Part shown: one piece after another, positions 21,901 through 36,900 of the stretch
Numbering within the stretch: position 1 is the first letter of the stretch
Layout: the number at the start of each line of letters is the position of its first letter
Origin: Lepidurus packardi
Taxonomy: Eukaryota > Arthropoda > Branchiopoda > Notostraca > Triopsidae
Assembly (NCBI GenBank): GCA_023053545.1
Contig: JAKZAN010000007.1
Span: forward strand, 1,860,001 to 1,924,000
DNA: 64,000 nucleotides
Direction: 5' to 3'
Program-made: the position numbers and the translations under genes
Notes under the pieces: generated by a model
The model's database searches: none
The model's input: the letters and a program-made list of their open reading frames with translations, nothing else
Told to the model about the DNA's origin: nothing

Positions 21901-24900
21901 ATTTGCGTAATAACCCTCATGTGGCAAAACCCCCACGGAGACATAATAGCTACAGCTATCTATCAACAGTCTGGACTGGACAGACAGTTTTAGTTGCGGC
22001 TGCAAGGCTTGAAACCACAAGTTGCTCTAGCATAACAGTTTTCCTTTGACGCTTCTGCCTCAAGAAACTGATTGAACTTGTATCTGACATTCGATGAGGT
22101 TCTCAGGATCCCTCACGTGTTCCTCTACTCTTAATGCCACTTGGAACCCCGGGAAGATCTTGAGAGATTTTGGCTCAAGAAAGTTATTCCTTGTATTAAA
22201 AAAAATGGGAACGATGATCACTCCTCTCGTTCGAGGCGTGCTTATTTGCTTTATGAGCAGAGAACCAAGAAGTATATGACTGTCAGAGGGCAACTTTTTC
22301 CTTTCTTCCCCTTCTTCCAAGCCGCTATGGAGCGATTTTTCGTCTGGAAGGTGAAAGTTACGACCTGCTGGGTGTTGTTGTCAAAACTAAGGCTTTATTT
22401 TGGCTCACACGCCAGAAAGTTTGCTTGAGAAGCAAAGCATCCAAGTTCCGTTGGGGTCTTGTTATGGTTCCACTTATGGGCCCCTTTTGCTTGTCGTTCG
22501 TATATGCATATGTGTGTGTGTACTAATAGTAAAAACCCCGGAACGCGAAAAGAACAGGGGGTTTTAAACACAATGGCGCATAGACGCATGTGTTATGCCT
22601 CTTAAAATAAACTCTTGACACGTTTGTGTCGTGGTGCCATTCCCGACCGAACGAGGTTTCTCGAGTCTTAAAAACAGCATACCAATAATAAAATCCACGC
22701 CCAGCAAACCGGCTGCGCCTCTATTTTTTACCCCTAACGAGGCGTTAATAAAAACTTGACAAGGTAAACATTGCCTGGTGAGCTGTACAAAAGAACCCCG
22801 AGAAACTTGTAGTATACACATTGAAAAGCTCTTTGTTTTGAGAGGAGGGTTTTTCTTCACAATGGTTTGGAAAAACTGGCGAGGAAAAGAGAAAGAGAGA
22901 GACGCATATGGGTTTTGCATTATACCTAGAGACAACAAGATGCCAGGATAATTTCCCAAGAGCTGACAAACCTCCGTAATTTGTCAGAACCCTTTATGGA
23001 TTTCTTTTTTTCTTTTGAGAATCGTTGGTCCGATCGGAGCGGACAACTTTAGCGGAGCATCTTTTAGTGACCATATAGGCAAAAAAGCGATGGGCGGGGA
23101 TGGAATGATTGGAAGTGGCTTTGATGATCAACTCCTAAGGTTTTTCGATTCTCCCCAAGTTCCTGGACACATAACTAAGGGCTCTCTGGGTTGGGTGTCA
23201 GAATAAGAAATGATGCACCTTAAAGCATTAGGAAAACAACACCCCTGAGAACATGCCAAGGGATGATACCCGTGAAATTGGCTTGCATTTACGGATGGTT
23301 ATAGTAACTGGACAGCCGAAACTCGGGGCTGGCCGGGTAAAACGCTAGGAAATCACGAAATGCTTTTGAATCAAAAATGAAACTCTATTTTTCGTTGTGA
23401 GAGTGTAGTACAACAAAGAAATCTTGCGAACTTATGGAACACCGACTAGCGGTTACCGAGGACGGAGGCCAAATGTTCGGTTAGCGAAGTTAGCTCACCA
23501 GACGGGAAAAATTCACTGTTGTCCGATAATGAATATTCCCGTTGCGGGTTGTGTAGGACTTGCATTTATTCACAAGAAATATGCCTTCCGCATCTAGTAT
23601 GGAACAATAATCTTTGATAAAACGTCACATCGACTTAAAAATCTGTAAGGTTTGTGAAGAATGTGGGGGCTGTAGATTGCAATTGCTAGGCAATCGATGG
23701 GGCGTAACACATTATGAGGCTTACGTGAAGCTCAGCAATTCAAAGTTTTTGAGCTGCACTTAATCTTACAAATTTCGTACTTTTTCTGCTATATATCGTC
23801 CCAAGTCATAACGGTTTGCGGCTAGGATCTCGGGAATTTAGCTGCTAATGACCGTTTTTGTCCATGCTGGGCGCAGAAGAAAAAAATACATACAACACGG
23901 TCCCTGCTCCATAAATCTTCCATCCTCTTCCTAACTACTGTCCGATGTGCTTCCCCTCCCTTCCCGAATGCCTTAACACCTGTGCTTAAATTTCAATAAA
24001 AGAAGACTGTAGGAGTATTTTTATAGCTGGAAAGCTTCGGGCTAAGGAAAAAAAAAAAAACACTCCTGATGTGGGCGTGATGCGCTTGGACTCACTTGGT
24101 GGATCTTTCTGATAGTGGGATGAAAACTCCCATCGCCAAGCTGACCAGTCTGGAGGTTATTTGCGTAGGAGTTCAAAAGCGTAAAATGCTGCCCAGGTCC
24201 TTCCCAGACTTAAAAGAACGAAAAACGGTGATGCTCGGCGCATCTATGAAATTAGTCACTGCAATGCGAAGTTTCCAGAGTAGCCAAAGATGCTGGGAAG
24301 TGAAAGGTCAAAGCGGGATTCCATTGAGCAGGACACGATGATACTTGGAAGCACCTAGGGGGGTAAAGAGGTTACAGCAGGGGGCGCTAAAGCCCCGACT
24401 CAGCAGCATTTCTTACACCCAAAACCTACGCGTATTTGGAACTACGTCTTTTGCATCGTATCTTTTTGAATTTATTTTCTTTGGAGGGAAGTAAGTCAGG
24501 AGCTTTCTTCGGATTTCGGGATCTCGCCACCCTTATCCTAATGTGACTGCGAGCAACAGTTTCTTTCACATACCAAACCCTCTTTTGCTTAAAGCCTGCG
24601 TAGTCACGGAGTACTGCTAAAGCAGAGGTATTCGCTGTTAATAACACACAGCAATAATTCGCCCTTACGCTTGGCACATTTACGATCTCCGGAACCTCTT
24701 TTCGCCTAGTTATAGCGTCCCCTTTAACATTTTGGCTCCCATGAACGCCTTTTTTTTTTCTTAACAAAAAATAAGTAAAATAAAAGCGCACGTACTGAAA
24801 GCAAGACTCCTTCGGTTTGGGACCTCATTAAGCCTTCGTTTTCGTTAATACTCTTGCTTCCCCACACCATCCAGGAGCATCATAATGATCAGGACGACTG

Positions 24901-27900
24901 ACATGAGTATCCAACATGCCACGCTGCTGTTCCTTAAACGTCTAACCCGGCCCTTTTGGACATTCTTTTCTGCACGTGCAAGAACTTCCATTTACGAGGT
25001 GTGTACGCAGCAGAAGGATGTAAACTGGGTATGTTACACGCGTTTAGAACATGTATTACCCACATGGTTGTACAAACTTGTACCGTAAAAAGCAAACGCT
25101 CTTGACAACATGCCATAATTCGCCTGTCGTGTTAAGTGTCGGTAAAGAGTTTTTTGCCGAAACTGATGATGATGCAAATTTTTCCCCATCGCCGATTACC
25201 GCGAAAGGTATCAAACCCTGGGATCTCAGAGCAGAAAAGCTTGCGCGAAAAACAAAAAAAAAAAACACATCTTGTTCGGTGTTGAAGACTGTATTTATCA
25301 AGTTTCGATAAGTTTGGGTGGAGTTGCTAACTGCGTTCTTAGGGTGGAGTGTACAGAAGACGCCATGCCAGTATAGGGGCGGACCGCAATAAGCAGCTTA
25401 CCTCACCAAAAGCATCATACCCGGCAAACCTTTCTTGGCTGGGTTCTTTTTTAGCTTCATTATTTGCCTAATGATCCCGTAATCGGGAACCAGCGACGAA
25501 GAAAGCCATCCGCCCAGACAAGCGAACTCGCTTCAAATTATATTGTAGAGAAATAGTGTCTTTACGTCGTTCACCTCTACTTTTTCATCCTTCCCAGCGC
25601 TAAGACAAATTTTGCAACTTAATATAGCGAAATTGTAGACTGTAACAAAAAATGAATGTTGCTAAGAAGCTTCTAGGTATTTAAAAAAAGGAAAAGAGCT
25701 CTCCAGAAGGCCAAAAGCAAGAGAGACTACCGGATTACTCAGCTTTTTATTACCTGGCTCCAAAGTAGAGCCTTATTTTATTTTTTATTTTGCTTCGGTG
25801 AACAAATCTTGTTGCCTTTGCTGTGTCACGTTTGACTCATTGGCATCTTGAAAGATCCGCGCGGGAAAATGGCTCGGGACGACTATTCTTGTATAAAAAC
25901 ACAAAAAAAAGGTCCTGTAAAGATGCCAATGTACTAACCCCGAAGTTTCAAGAACCCAAGACCTGGGACTCTACACCTTAAATGGTCAAAACTTAACGCG
26001 CTGGTAAGGTGCCGTGGTCAACGCCGAGACGGGAGAAGAAAACGATAAGCAGACTGTCCATAAGCTTTCAAGAACGTGATGTCCGTTTTGTCTGGGAAAG
26101 CGTGACTCGGACAAGTCATGTTCGACACCTGAAACACGCAAGGGGCCCATGCCAAGTTCTTATAAGAAAAGGAAAGGCCCAGCCGATATGGGCGATAGGG
26201 ACCCGTTTTGTTCACACAGGTGTCAATATCTTAGCAGACAAACGGGAAAACGCCGCACATACAGATGCCAAAAGCTAAAATTCAAAGCTCGTTTCTCTCC
26301 CTGCTTAGTATGCAAATAAGAACTCGTAGCCGCACAGTGGTTGGGACATATTTAGGTCCCATATAAATTTTCCCATCTTTCAGGACTGTCTTTCAATTGT
26401 TACCGTGAAAAAGATGGTCTCTGGAAGTTATCGCAGCTCCCTTTCGAGATTTGCCTTTCCCTGCAACGCCTTAAAAACGTCTCCGGAGCTCGAAACAATG
26501 ACCGAGAAAAATGGGCAAGACAGTGGTGGATTTATAAGGAAATAGCTTACGCGCGGGGTAATAATCAGATCACGCTAAGGTGGGATGTGATATGCTTCGC
26601 GTTTATGCAGCTGGCGTGCCAGGGCATGAAGTTGGACGTAATTAGATCCATCTTAACGGTAGAGCCCTTTCGAAAGCTCTTATAAACGCTGATAAATATG
26701 GAGTTATTTCTCAGAAACTGACGAGACTAGATTTTGACGCATCTTGCGTGAACAATTAATTTTCATATCCCTCAGCTCCAGGGTAGCGTTTGTGGGGAAA
26801 TACCGCCAGGTGAGAAGCACAGTTGATGCGTGAAGATGTTTAAGTGTAGGTGACGCACGGTAGAGAGGCTGTTCCCGTAAAGCGGCGAAGTTGATTTGTC
26901 ATGGAGGTTAATGTAAACGGAAGACGGCTCGAAGGCCTTGGAGCTAAATGTCACATTTAATCCTGGCGAAATCCAGAGTAAAAGCACTGAGATAGTAGCA
27001 ATTGCCCCACTGTGATGTTTGCCTCTTACCAGAAACAGTATCTCTTGTAAGTACACTTTTGGAGCTGTATTTGAAGTATTTTTAAGTACAATTTTATTTT
27101 AGATTACTTAGATTATTTTTAAGTACAATTATAATTATTTTCAAGTACACTTTTAGAGCTGTATTTGAAGTATTTTTAAGTACAATTTTAGAGCTGTATG
27201 TGAACAGTATTTTGTGAGGGATATACAAGATCGGTTTGGGCCGTAACAAGCTGAATTATCTAGCAATCTTCCGTCAGTCTTCATGACCCGTGTGCACTGT
27301 AATTCGGGGGAGTTTTTTATGTTTGCTTTGGAGGTTATGTATCCATCGCGTTTTATACAGTCTCACGGGGAGGTTCTCATTGATGACCCAAAGCACCTTT
27401 GAGAATGAGAAAGAAACAAAATGTAGTAATTAATGGCGTCGCAATGAAGAAAAAGGTTCAACATACAAGCAGCCAAATCAATCCAGTCACTAATGGATTT
27501 TTTTTAAATGTTTGCGTTAGGTGTTTCAAGTGGCTTACGTGATCATTAAAACAGCCAATTCACCCCGCCCTGGCAATTGGATCTTGGAGCGATCCGTGGA
27601 CGGTGTAAACTTTCGACCATGGCAATACTACGCTATAAGTGACGCCGAATGTCTGACCAAGTAAGTGAATATTCGCGAGACAGCATATAACCACTTGTAC
27701 AACGTGACTCATCATAATCACGAAACTGGTATTTTGATTAGAATCTAGCGTTGTGGGGAATTCACACAAAGCCTGAAGCGAAACTTGTCAAGTTTTTTCA
27801 CAAGCTAACTAAACAAACCAAGTTTTCAGGAAAACAAGCAGTAGTTTTACGAGTTTCCTCGGACAGCTTTTAAATGAACTAGTGACATTTAGAACTTTGC

Positions 27901-30900
27901 GGGGTTTTCATTTATTTGCTTATTTATTTATAAATAAAATAAATACTTTTCTACAGGTATGGCATCGAACCTCGAGAAGGAAAACCAACATATCGGAATG
28001 ACAGCGAGGTTATCTGTACATCATATTACTCCAGACTTGAACCTCTGGAAGACGGCGAGGTAGGAAGAGTCCATTCTAATTAACTGTAAACTAATTTAAG
28101 CTGAGAATAATATGAGCTAAGTGGGGATTGTGACTGGATCCTTTCTAGAACTTTTTTTTAGAGTAGTCCTGCCATTGATGTGGGCGCGAACATTAGAAAG
28201 ATTATATATACCATTATACTGAAGGTTAACGAGTGAAAGACTCATTTCAACGTCAGCCCTTCCTCGCATTATGAACGGATTTGTTGAGGGCGTAAACCTT
28301 ATAATACTGAATCCGAAGGAGTGTTTAGGTTGCCCACACCAACCGTTCCAATAATTATAGATATTAACGCAATGCGAGGCATCGGGGTTTTTATTCGTAT
28401 ACACATGTTGTATGGGAAAGCAATATAGTTCGGGTTCCGAAACCTTCCGAACACCGAATTACTATGTGGGTGTGGTAAATAGTTAAAAACTTTGTTGTCT
28501 AGATTCATACTTCGATGGTAAATGGCCGACCAGGAGCTTCATTACCATCCGAAGAACTGCGCGACTTCACCCGGGCTCGCTATGTGCGCATTCGCTTGCA
28601 GAAAATCCGCACGCTGAACGCAGACTTGATGAGTCTTTCCAGCGGAGCAACACATCCGGGTTCCTCCGCCGCCTCAGGCTCTACAGGTGATGGCCAGGAA
28701 CTGGATCGGTCCATTTTCCGCCGTCTTTTTTACTCCATCAAAGATATATCTATCGGCGGTCAATGTCTGTGCTTTGGTCATGCGTCCAACTGTCCTACCG
28801 AGCAGTTTACTGGGGTAAAAACTAAAGAAAAAAAGGGGAAAAAATAAGAAAAAAATAGTTTTTTTGTGTTGTCATGCTTTCTATCATTAATTCAATGTGT
28901 GGCTTTATAGCGCCCTAAATGTCAATGCGAACATAACACGTGCGGTGATTCCTGTGAGCAATGCTGCCCGCTCTATAATCAGCGTGCGTGGAGGGCGGGT
29001 ACAAACGCGGACGGAGGTGTTTGCGAAAGTTGCCAGTGCCATGGTCACGCTAGCGCCTGTGTTTATGACCCCCAAGTGGATCGGACAAGGCGAAGTTTGA
29101 ACATGGAAGGACGTTATGAAGGGGGCGGTGTGTGCCTCAATTGCACGGTAATTGCATATAAATCACATGTAGCTTTCCCGTTCTTTCTTTCCAAACGAAC
29201 TAATAAAACCAGTGGGTACTTTGCCTGTCGTTTACAGGATTTTACAACTGGCATAAACTGCGAGCAATGTCTGGATGGATACTTTCGCCCTGCGGGTGTT
29301 TCACCTGACGCTACGCGACCGTGTGTCAAATGCGATTGCAATGGCGAAGGGTCAGAGGGGTTTTGCGTCAAGGCTGAGTCTCGGATTCATGAAGGCTTGG
29401 TATATTATTCGTTAACGTTACCCCTTTTTCTGAAACGAGAATAAACATGTCTTGGGTTTCAGGCGCCTGGTTCTTGTATCTGTCGCGAAGGTTTCGCTGG
29501 ACCTCGTTGTGACCGTTGTGCTCGCGGATTTCGCAATTTTCCTCTTTGCGAGGTTTGTCCTTGTCATTTGGCTGGTACCGTAGACTCCGAGTGCGTAGGG
29601 GACTGCGAGTGCAAAGTAACGGAGCATATTTTTCGGTTATTTGAGACCAGTGTTTAAACTAGAAACGTCTGTTCAGGGCAATGTAGAAGGAAGTCGTTGT
29701 GACCGTTGCAAAGCTGGCTATTTTGATTTACGCGAAGAGAACCCTGAAGGTTGCACCAAATGCTTCTGCTTTGATCGAACAGGACGCTGTATTGTGGCAA
29801 ACTTGGGCATAGATAAAGTAAAAAAAAAGTTATATATTTACAAGTTATGTATCGATAAGTTTACATGAAGAAGATTTAATGCTTTGGATTTGAATAGATC
29901 AGTGGTATGGAGAGTTGGCTGATAACGGATCTCCAAGGAACACGAGTCGTTGCGCCGAGTTTAGAAGAAGGCCGACTTACGGTTGATAACAACGATATGG
30001 CTGACTATGAAAGTTATTACTGGCTAGCCTCGCAACAGTTTCTGGGCAAGAAATTGAAGAGTTACGGGCAAACGTTCAAGTTTCGTGTGTCTTGGGTTCC
30101 TGTACGAGGAGATACTGGTGGGAAACCTACACGAGGACCTGACATTGTACTGGAGGTATCTAGTGTATCCAAATAAATTTTTAAGTCTGAGAAAAGGACG
30201 GCTGGTGAAGTAAATTGTGGCTTTCTCCAGGGAAATGGAATGAAGATTGGACTGGGCGACCGAATTTACCGCGACAAAGACACCACTATCAAAGTCACGT
30301 TGAGCGAAAAAGGATGGTATCACATTCCGGACTCCGTTAAAGACATAACGCGGAGGCGCCGGGCGGAATACAAAGGCGGTGCTGTCACGAGGGCGGAAAT
30401 GTTGCGCGTTTTGGCTAACATTCAACGTTTTATGGTCCGTGCCAAGTACCACACGGATCAAGTGGAAGGAACGTAAGTTTTTCCTCCTCCTGTGTCTTTC
30501 TGAAATTCTTAAAAAGAAAGGGAATTTGGACTTGGATTACCTGGAAACAAAAACACTTACTTCGTCTAGGTTACACGATGTCGAATTAGATCTCGGGTCC
30601 GAAAATGCGTCTACCATTGCACGCGTGCACGGGATTGAGGAATGCGTTTGTCCGCCTGGTTACCGCGGTTTGTCATGTGAAGAATGTGGTTTTGGTTACG
30701 TTCGTGAAGCACACGCAGCGAGCGACGCCGAGTGTCAGCGATGCGATTGCAATGGCCATGCAGATTCCTGTGATCTTAGTACTGGACAGTGTGGAGTAAG
30801 ATTGAAAATGGGCTTATTGTTGAAAAAAATCATTTATACACTATTTTTTAAATTAGGTATGCATGCACAACACAGTTGGACTCAAGTGTGAGTCGTGTAA

Positions 30901-33900
30901 TACTGGCTTTTACGGCGATGCAACCAAAGGCACTCTTGACGCCTGCAAACCTTGCCGGTGCCCATTGTCAGATGCTAGCAATAACTTCAGCCCCACTTGT
31001 CAATTAGCGGGTCCAAATGAGGAGTTCGTTTGCGATCAGTGCCACAAAGGTTACGAGGGAAAGCAGTGCGAGAGGTAAAAGCATATATTTTTTTCTTTTT
31101 CGAGTAGTTAAGTCATCGAAAAGAAAACTAATTGGGGAGTGTTCTGTTACTCGTGTGTCTTCTAGGTGCACAGTGGGGTATTTCGGAAACCCGTTGGTAG
31201 CAGGGAACTATTGCCAGCCATGTGATTGCAATAACAATCAAGATACGAGCGCCACTGATTGGTGTGATCAGTTGACAGGTCAATGTCTTCGCTGTAGGGG
31301 GAATACGCGAGGATATCATTGCGAGCAATGCATGGAAGGCCATTATGGAAATGCGTTAGAAGGCAACTGTCAACGTAAGACCAAAATCTGGGTTTTTAAT
31401 GCTCCCGTATGCCTTAGCTTATTGATACAAAAAAGTCACAGATGGCGTTGATGTTTGTTATTATTTAGAGTGAGAAAGCCTCGCGTAATAGCGCGTTGCA
31501 CTGGTGTAATCTTTTTGCCACTCAGTGTATCAAACATGTATATCTTTACACACTGCTTACGCATATTGAGTGCCAAAATATTGCACCAGTGCAGCCAGTG
31601 GAACGCGCTGTAAGAAAGTAAAAAAAAAAAAAAAAGAAACTTATAGCTTGTTTTGCCCCTGAAAAGTATACACCAGTCACACAGTTTGACGTAGCGGTAC
31701 AACATCCCCGAATCAAATTGTCGAACATTCTGGAGCAAGATTGTTCGAAACGACTTGTTATGCAAGGTTTAGCAATCTAAAACAGAGGTTTAATTTTTTT
31801 AGCAGCTAGTGCACAACCAAAGGACATATTAACAGGCAATGTATTTCACATAGTTACAAATTTCATTTGCGTGTTACTAATTTATTATTCATTGCAAAAA
31901 AAGGTGGGTGGTTTGTGCACTATCTGTTGTTATGTTCAAGCTTAACTGTCGAAAGAGTTTTTCCTTAAATGTGCTGGTTTTTAACGAAAAGTTTTTCCGA
32001 AATTACCCACGACCTAAAGGTGTACGGGAGCCTTAAGTGCCTTAAGGAGCCTTAATATTTATCTTTTATTTTCTCATTTTAGCATGTAATTGTAACCAGT
32101 TTGGGGCCAATGGTAACACATGTGACCCCGTGACTGGCCAGTGCCGATGCCGGAATAAATATACAGGAAGAGCCTGTGATCGCTGCAAGGTAATTAAAAA
32201 AATTGGCCAATTTTCGATTAATTTAAGGATTCTTGTTTGCCTAGAATGGTTTCGGCAATGTGGCGGCAGGCTGTCGCCAATGCAATTGCGATGCCGTAGG
32301 ATCTATCACCACTGAAGTGTGTAGTGCTTCCACAGGACAGTGCGAGTGCCGACCAGGAGTTGTCGGCCTAACTTGCAATCAGTGCTTGGAGGACCATTAC
32401 GGTTTCTCAACAGAGGGCTGTAAAGGTAAGTCCCGTTGCCTTTTCTCTTTCAGAAACCTTTTCTTGTTGTCCGTTCAAGCATGTCCAAAAGCGCGCGAAA
32501 AGGCTAGCGCTGTAAAGGGAGCTCTTTTATTTCACTTGTGCGCTCCCGGGCGTAGCAAGTGTCAAGTCCAATGTGCTCGGAGGGCTATCGGTAACTTTCA
32601 CCACTCGCTAGAACAAAGCGTCTTTCTTTTACCAAATATCAAAGTAAGATTGATGGGTCATACTCGAGAATGCAATGGAGTCCTTTTCACGCCAACTATG
32701 CCTTCCTTGCATTCCACTTCACAACTTCTTCCCCAAGTCAGAGTTCTGTAACTGTAATCTGGATTCCACTTCAGAGTCTTCTCCATAAGCCAAACCGTAC
32801 AGCCGCAGTCCATAGATAACGCTCCACTTTTATTTCCTTGCTCTGAGAAGACACGGAACTTTAATCACGCTACGTTTTTTTTCATCTGTTTTTCGCTCTT
32901 CAAGCTCTTTAAAACTCTCCCAGAAAATGGGCAAGGTTAATCAATGATTTCCCAGCGACTCTAAAGCTGAGGATAACTTTGGAGAAGCTTAAGATTACAA
33001 CCAGACGGGGTAAAAAAAAAAAGAAAAGAACAAAAAAGCGAGATGATAGGGATTACTCTTGCTTTCCGGGTGGTAGAGATCCCTAGTTAAAGCCTTTCTG
33101 GCCTCTTGCTAAACCTTTACTTGTCAGTCAAGTTCCTTTGGCTTTTTTTCGGGAAAACGATGAGGCAGTGTATTATCAATAGCTCGACCAGAACAAAAAG
33201 CTAGGGTTTTCGAGAGACAAAAAAAAACAGTAGGAAGCAGACCTAACCTTCTCTGCAATTCACTTTTTTTTCCCGTAGTTCTTTAAAGCCCTACCCCTTT
33301 GTCTTCCTTAAAAACCTCGCCTAATTACTCCTTGCCGAAAATTGCGGAACCTTTGGACTCCCATAGACTTGCACACTTAATACAAATTTCCGTAGTCGGC
33401 TCTCGGTGCCCCTATACCTGTTCACCCAAGAGCAAGTATAGTATATAACAACAGCCATTTGAAGCTCACCGGTAACTTATTAGTTCCTACCTGCTCAAAC
33501 GTTTTCTCCTTTGGCTCGACTGGGAAACTGCCTACAATACTCCTCGAAGAAAAGCCGTTATCATACGCACTCTTGCTGGGTCTGCTGCTCCAAGATGCCC
33601 CCGATAACCTTTTGCGCTGTATAGCGCATCGTTTTATGTCCTGCGTTTTGCTCGAAAGTGACCATCGCTCACCGTTTACCAAGCGAAGTAGTAACAACTG
33701 CTTATCCAAAGCCCAGCACCTGGAACTGCCGTCGTTTGCTTGCCAAGAGTGAGCGGAAGAAAATGTTCAAGCGGCAATTGATTTATCTTTTGACTTGGCC
33801 CAGGCCATTGTTTTTCTCGCATTCTTATGCGAAGTTTATATTACAAGTTATCCTTCAACGCTCTTCTCTTCTTAAAACACACGTGTATAGCTGCAGGGAT

Positions 33901-36900
33901 GCGTGCTAGACAACTCTTCGGAACCTTCAAATCGTTGCCAAAAAAAAAAAGAAAAAGATAATTCCCATCGTGTAATATTTAAGATGGCAGTATCGCTGCA
34001 GGAATGCTTCCAAAAACCCGTAGCCTTGCGGTTTAGCTCTTTGTCGTCGTTTAGAGCTGACCAATATATGAATTCTTTTTGGCGCTTCCTCTTCCCCCTG
34101 CCAGAACCAGGCGTGTGGCGTTATAGATAAACTTGAACTGAGACAGTAATTATGCTGCTCCGAGGTCGTATATTGGGAGGGAGTCCCCTTTGGCGGACAG
34201 AAATAATAGGTGAACCAGGCGACCAAGCGACTTGTCTTGTGTCGTGACGTGTGCCAAAATCTCGATTCTTGCCGCAGGTTGGTAGATACAAGTGGGTGTA
34301 ATGATAGTACCTGGCACAGATTCGGTAGCAAACGCCGTATAGTACAACAGGGCTACCAAGCCACAACACTGAAAGTCTCCTATGCTTATTGAATGAAAAG
34401 ACAACGGGGACGACATTTTGACACTCGCAATTTTGCATGAGAACCCTCGTTTGCTTATGCATAATTGTAGGGGAAGTTTGTCTTGGCACTCGTGCAAAGT
34501 TGAGCTGGCAAAGCAAAGCAAATGTGGCACTTTTTTTTGCTTCGGTCTCACCCTTGCGCCCTTCCTTGGCTGGGCAGCATTGGACGACTTCCGCTTTTTA
34601 TGCTCCGTAACCAAAGGAGCGAACCAAGCGCTAATAATATGCTAATAACGAGGTTTAAAAAATCCGGTAACCAAACTCGCGTCTTAAAAAACCTGTTTTT
34701 GGTATTGTTGGTGTCTCCTTCCCTCACGAAAAATAATATTTAAAAAAATACCCATTTCATGGCGGTTTTGGCGGTTTCGAGCACTCGACAACAGACACTG
34801 ATTCGCGGTTCGGCGAGCGACTTTTTTGCTCTGGGTTTAAGAGATGGGTTAAAAGCTAGAGTCGCCAACCTGTGCCCACATATGGAGCAAGTTCATTTGT
34901 TTGTTTTTTTCCCGACCCGAACTCGGAAAGGTGTTAAACCTGTTATAAAGAACCCTCGTCGCATTAACGATTAGCTGCAGATGATTAGTAACTCGAAAGG
35001 CGGACAGCAAGGGTTTTGGTTTTTGTCATCAGCATGCAGATTTAATCCGACTGGACTTATGAGTGTGAGCCAAAAGGATCAGTATCGGGAGACAGATAGT
35101 CTCGATTTTTTTAAACACCATATGGTACGATCACGTGTGTCCGTGTCCATCCAAGAGGAAGCCAAGGATGTATGCCAAAAGACTGGCGTCACTCCCTTTG
35201 CTATTATTTTTGTTCCTACTTCTTAAATATTTTTCTATGCACCAGGAGTTTTTTTTATTTATTATTTATTTTTTTTGCCCTGGCCCAGGTAGCTTTCTGT
35301 CTGATTTAGTCTTTTCTAAGTCACTCACGCTGAAACCCATTCATATTCAAGCCACGTGCTGACTGGGCCATACCTTTTTTTTTTCGTCTCTGTTTAATTT
35401 ATTTTTGTATTCCCTTTTTCTTCGGTGTGAGCTAGGCTGGGCGAGCATAGTGATATTTACCATAGTATCTATTACTGGAGCGTGCAATACTGGCGTTTAG
35501 TTTTACTTTCCTCCCTTTTTTACCGTTGAGCTCTAGAGTGTGTTTGGATTTGAGTAAAGGAGAAGGAGAGAACCATATGAATGTCGCCTGTCGCTTTCTT
35601 CGACAAGCGCCATGAAGTAGACCCCACAAGCTGGCCTCCCCATACCGTACCTACTTGCCTTGCATATCAATAAAATTCCAGCACGCATCTGTATAGGGTT
35701 GAGAAAAAGACTCACGACTAGAGTCCGAAGTGCTGCTGTTTGGCATCATTGACATGCACCGGGCGTCCCTTGTGGAAAAGGCAAAGCATCCGATGCTGCA
35801 TTTTCTAGCTCTACCAGTGTTTGCACGAGAGAATTAAAAGCGGGGCAAAACTTGTACGGGTGGGCTTGGAAAGCCCACAAAACGGCTGCATAAGAGGCGT
35901 GCTGGCGTCGGAGCTATGGCACATTATCCTTGTAATTGACCAGGAGACAAGTTTTCGGTTATGGATGGACAAGTGGAGAGGACCATCTATCCGCGAGTAG
36001 AGACTCCCTGGCACCATTCGACATCAGACCTGCGACCTCTGGATCCTCAAGCGATTTTCGCAATTTGTATGCATGCTCCCGCTGCTTCTCTGATTAAGAA
36101 TCGAGCTTCCAAAAACAAATCCTTGACCACTGCATGCGTTAATCCTAAAGCAAAGCTGTTGTTTAACTTGAACTATCCGGCTGTTGAATGCTTGTCATTG
36201 ATTGATTCGACTCCTAAATTGTCGGAAAAATAAGTTCGGAAATGGTTCGAGATTCGGAAGGAAAGCTGCCGTTGTCACCTTACAAAGAGACCGTCCTCGT
36301 CTATTTAGTTTTTCATAGGCAGCTTTTTGTTTTCTTGTTTGAAAGAGCCCTTTATGTAGAGCTTGGTCAACGGAGCCTATTAACTCCGCCCTGTCCGTTC
36401 TCGGTAATCTCTTCCAATTCTTGTATCACACGCGGGAACTTGGTGGTGTTGGTAAATGAAGTGTGTATGCGAGTCACGGTATTAGGGACGCTGTAGTCCT
36501 ACTCATCGGAATGCTCCATGCAGGCATGCAGGTGTATATTTTTCATTTTCATTCCGTTTTTAACGCTTGGTAGTTTTCGTTTTTCGTCCCGAGTCCCATT
36601 CGGCTGCATAAAGTCTTTTTCCCAGGCAAATGAAAACCGTGGCATAGCACACACACGTTACATAGCCGAGAAAGCCGTTAGCATTATACTACACAAGCTT
36701 CTCTATACCGAGTCGCTTACATCGAAGACTGGTTTAGTTGGCTTTCAGCTCCAGGAAGCTGAGGTTGCTGCGTATGCAAAACCGCAGCTCAAAAATTGCC
36801 CTGTATTCACGGTTTTTATCAGCGTCAAGACGTGCAAAGTGTCGTTTTGCCTTATGGGCTTGGATCAGTGTCCATTACACCATGAGACGCTAAAAGCTGT

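Larger units (their letters stand above)
21280..27520. other. Laminin alpha intron 2
   Basis: A 6.2 kb intron inside the LN domain. The protein reads continuously across it, so no conserved exon is missing. It contains a dispersed-repeat fragment (21437-21520), a CTCF-like motif (24374-24390) and a tandem repeat (27047-27206). The open frames seen on both strands have no family signal. Confidence 0.7.
20975..28814 (+). other. wb: Laminin alpha exons 2-5: LN (polymerisation) domain
   Basis: Exons 20975-21279, 27521-27660, 27957-28059 and 28503-28814 encode the laminin N-terminal globular domain that drives network polymerisation. Diagnostic stretches are [92 protein letters not shown] and [19 protein letters not shown]. 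All match the alpha1/2 consensus closely. Exon 5 has a serine/alanine/glycine-rich insertion after the ADLMSL motif. A 6.2 kb intron splits the domain after exon 2. Confidence 0.96.

Noticed and set aside
34121..34614. Long minus-strand open frames in the laminin intron (131 and 154 codons)
   Set aside because: Two overlapping frames of similar length are both open, as expected by chance; no domain, signal peptide or homologue recognised.
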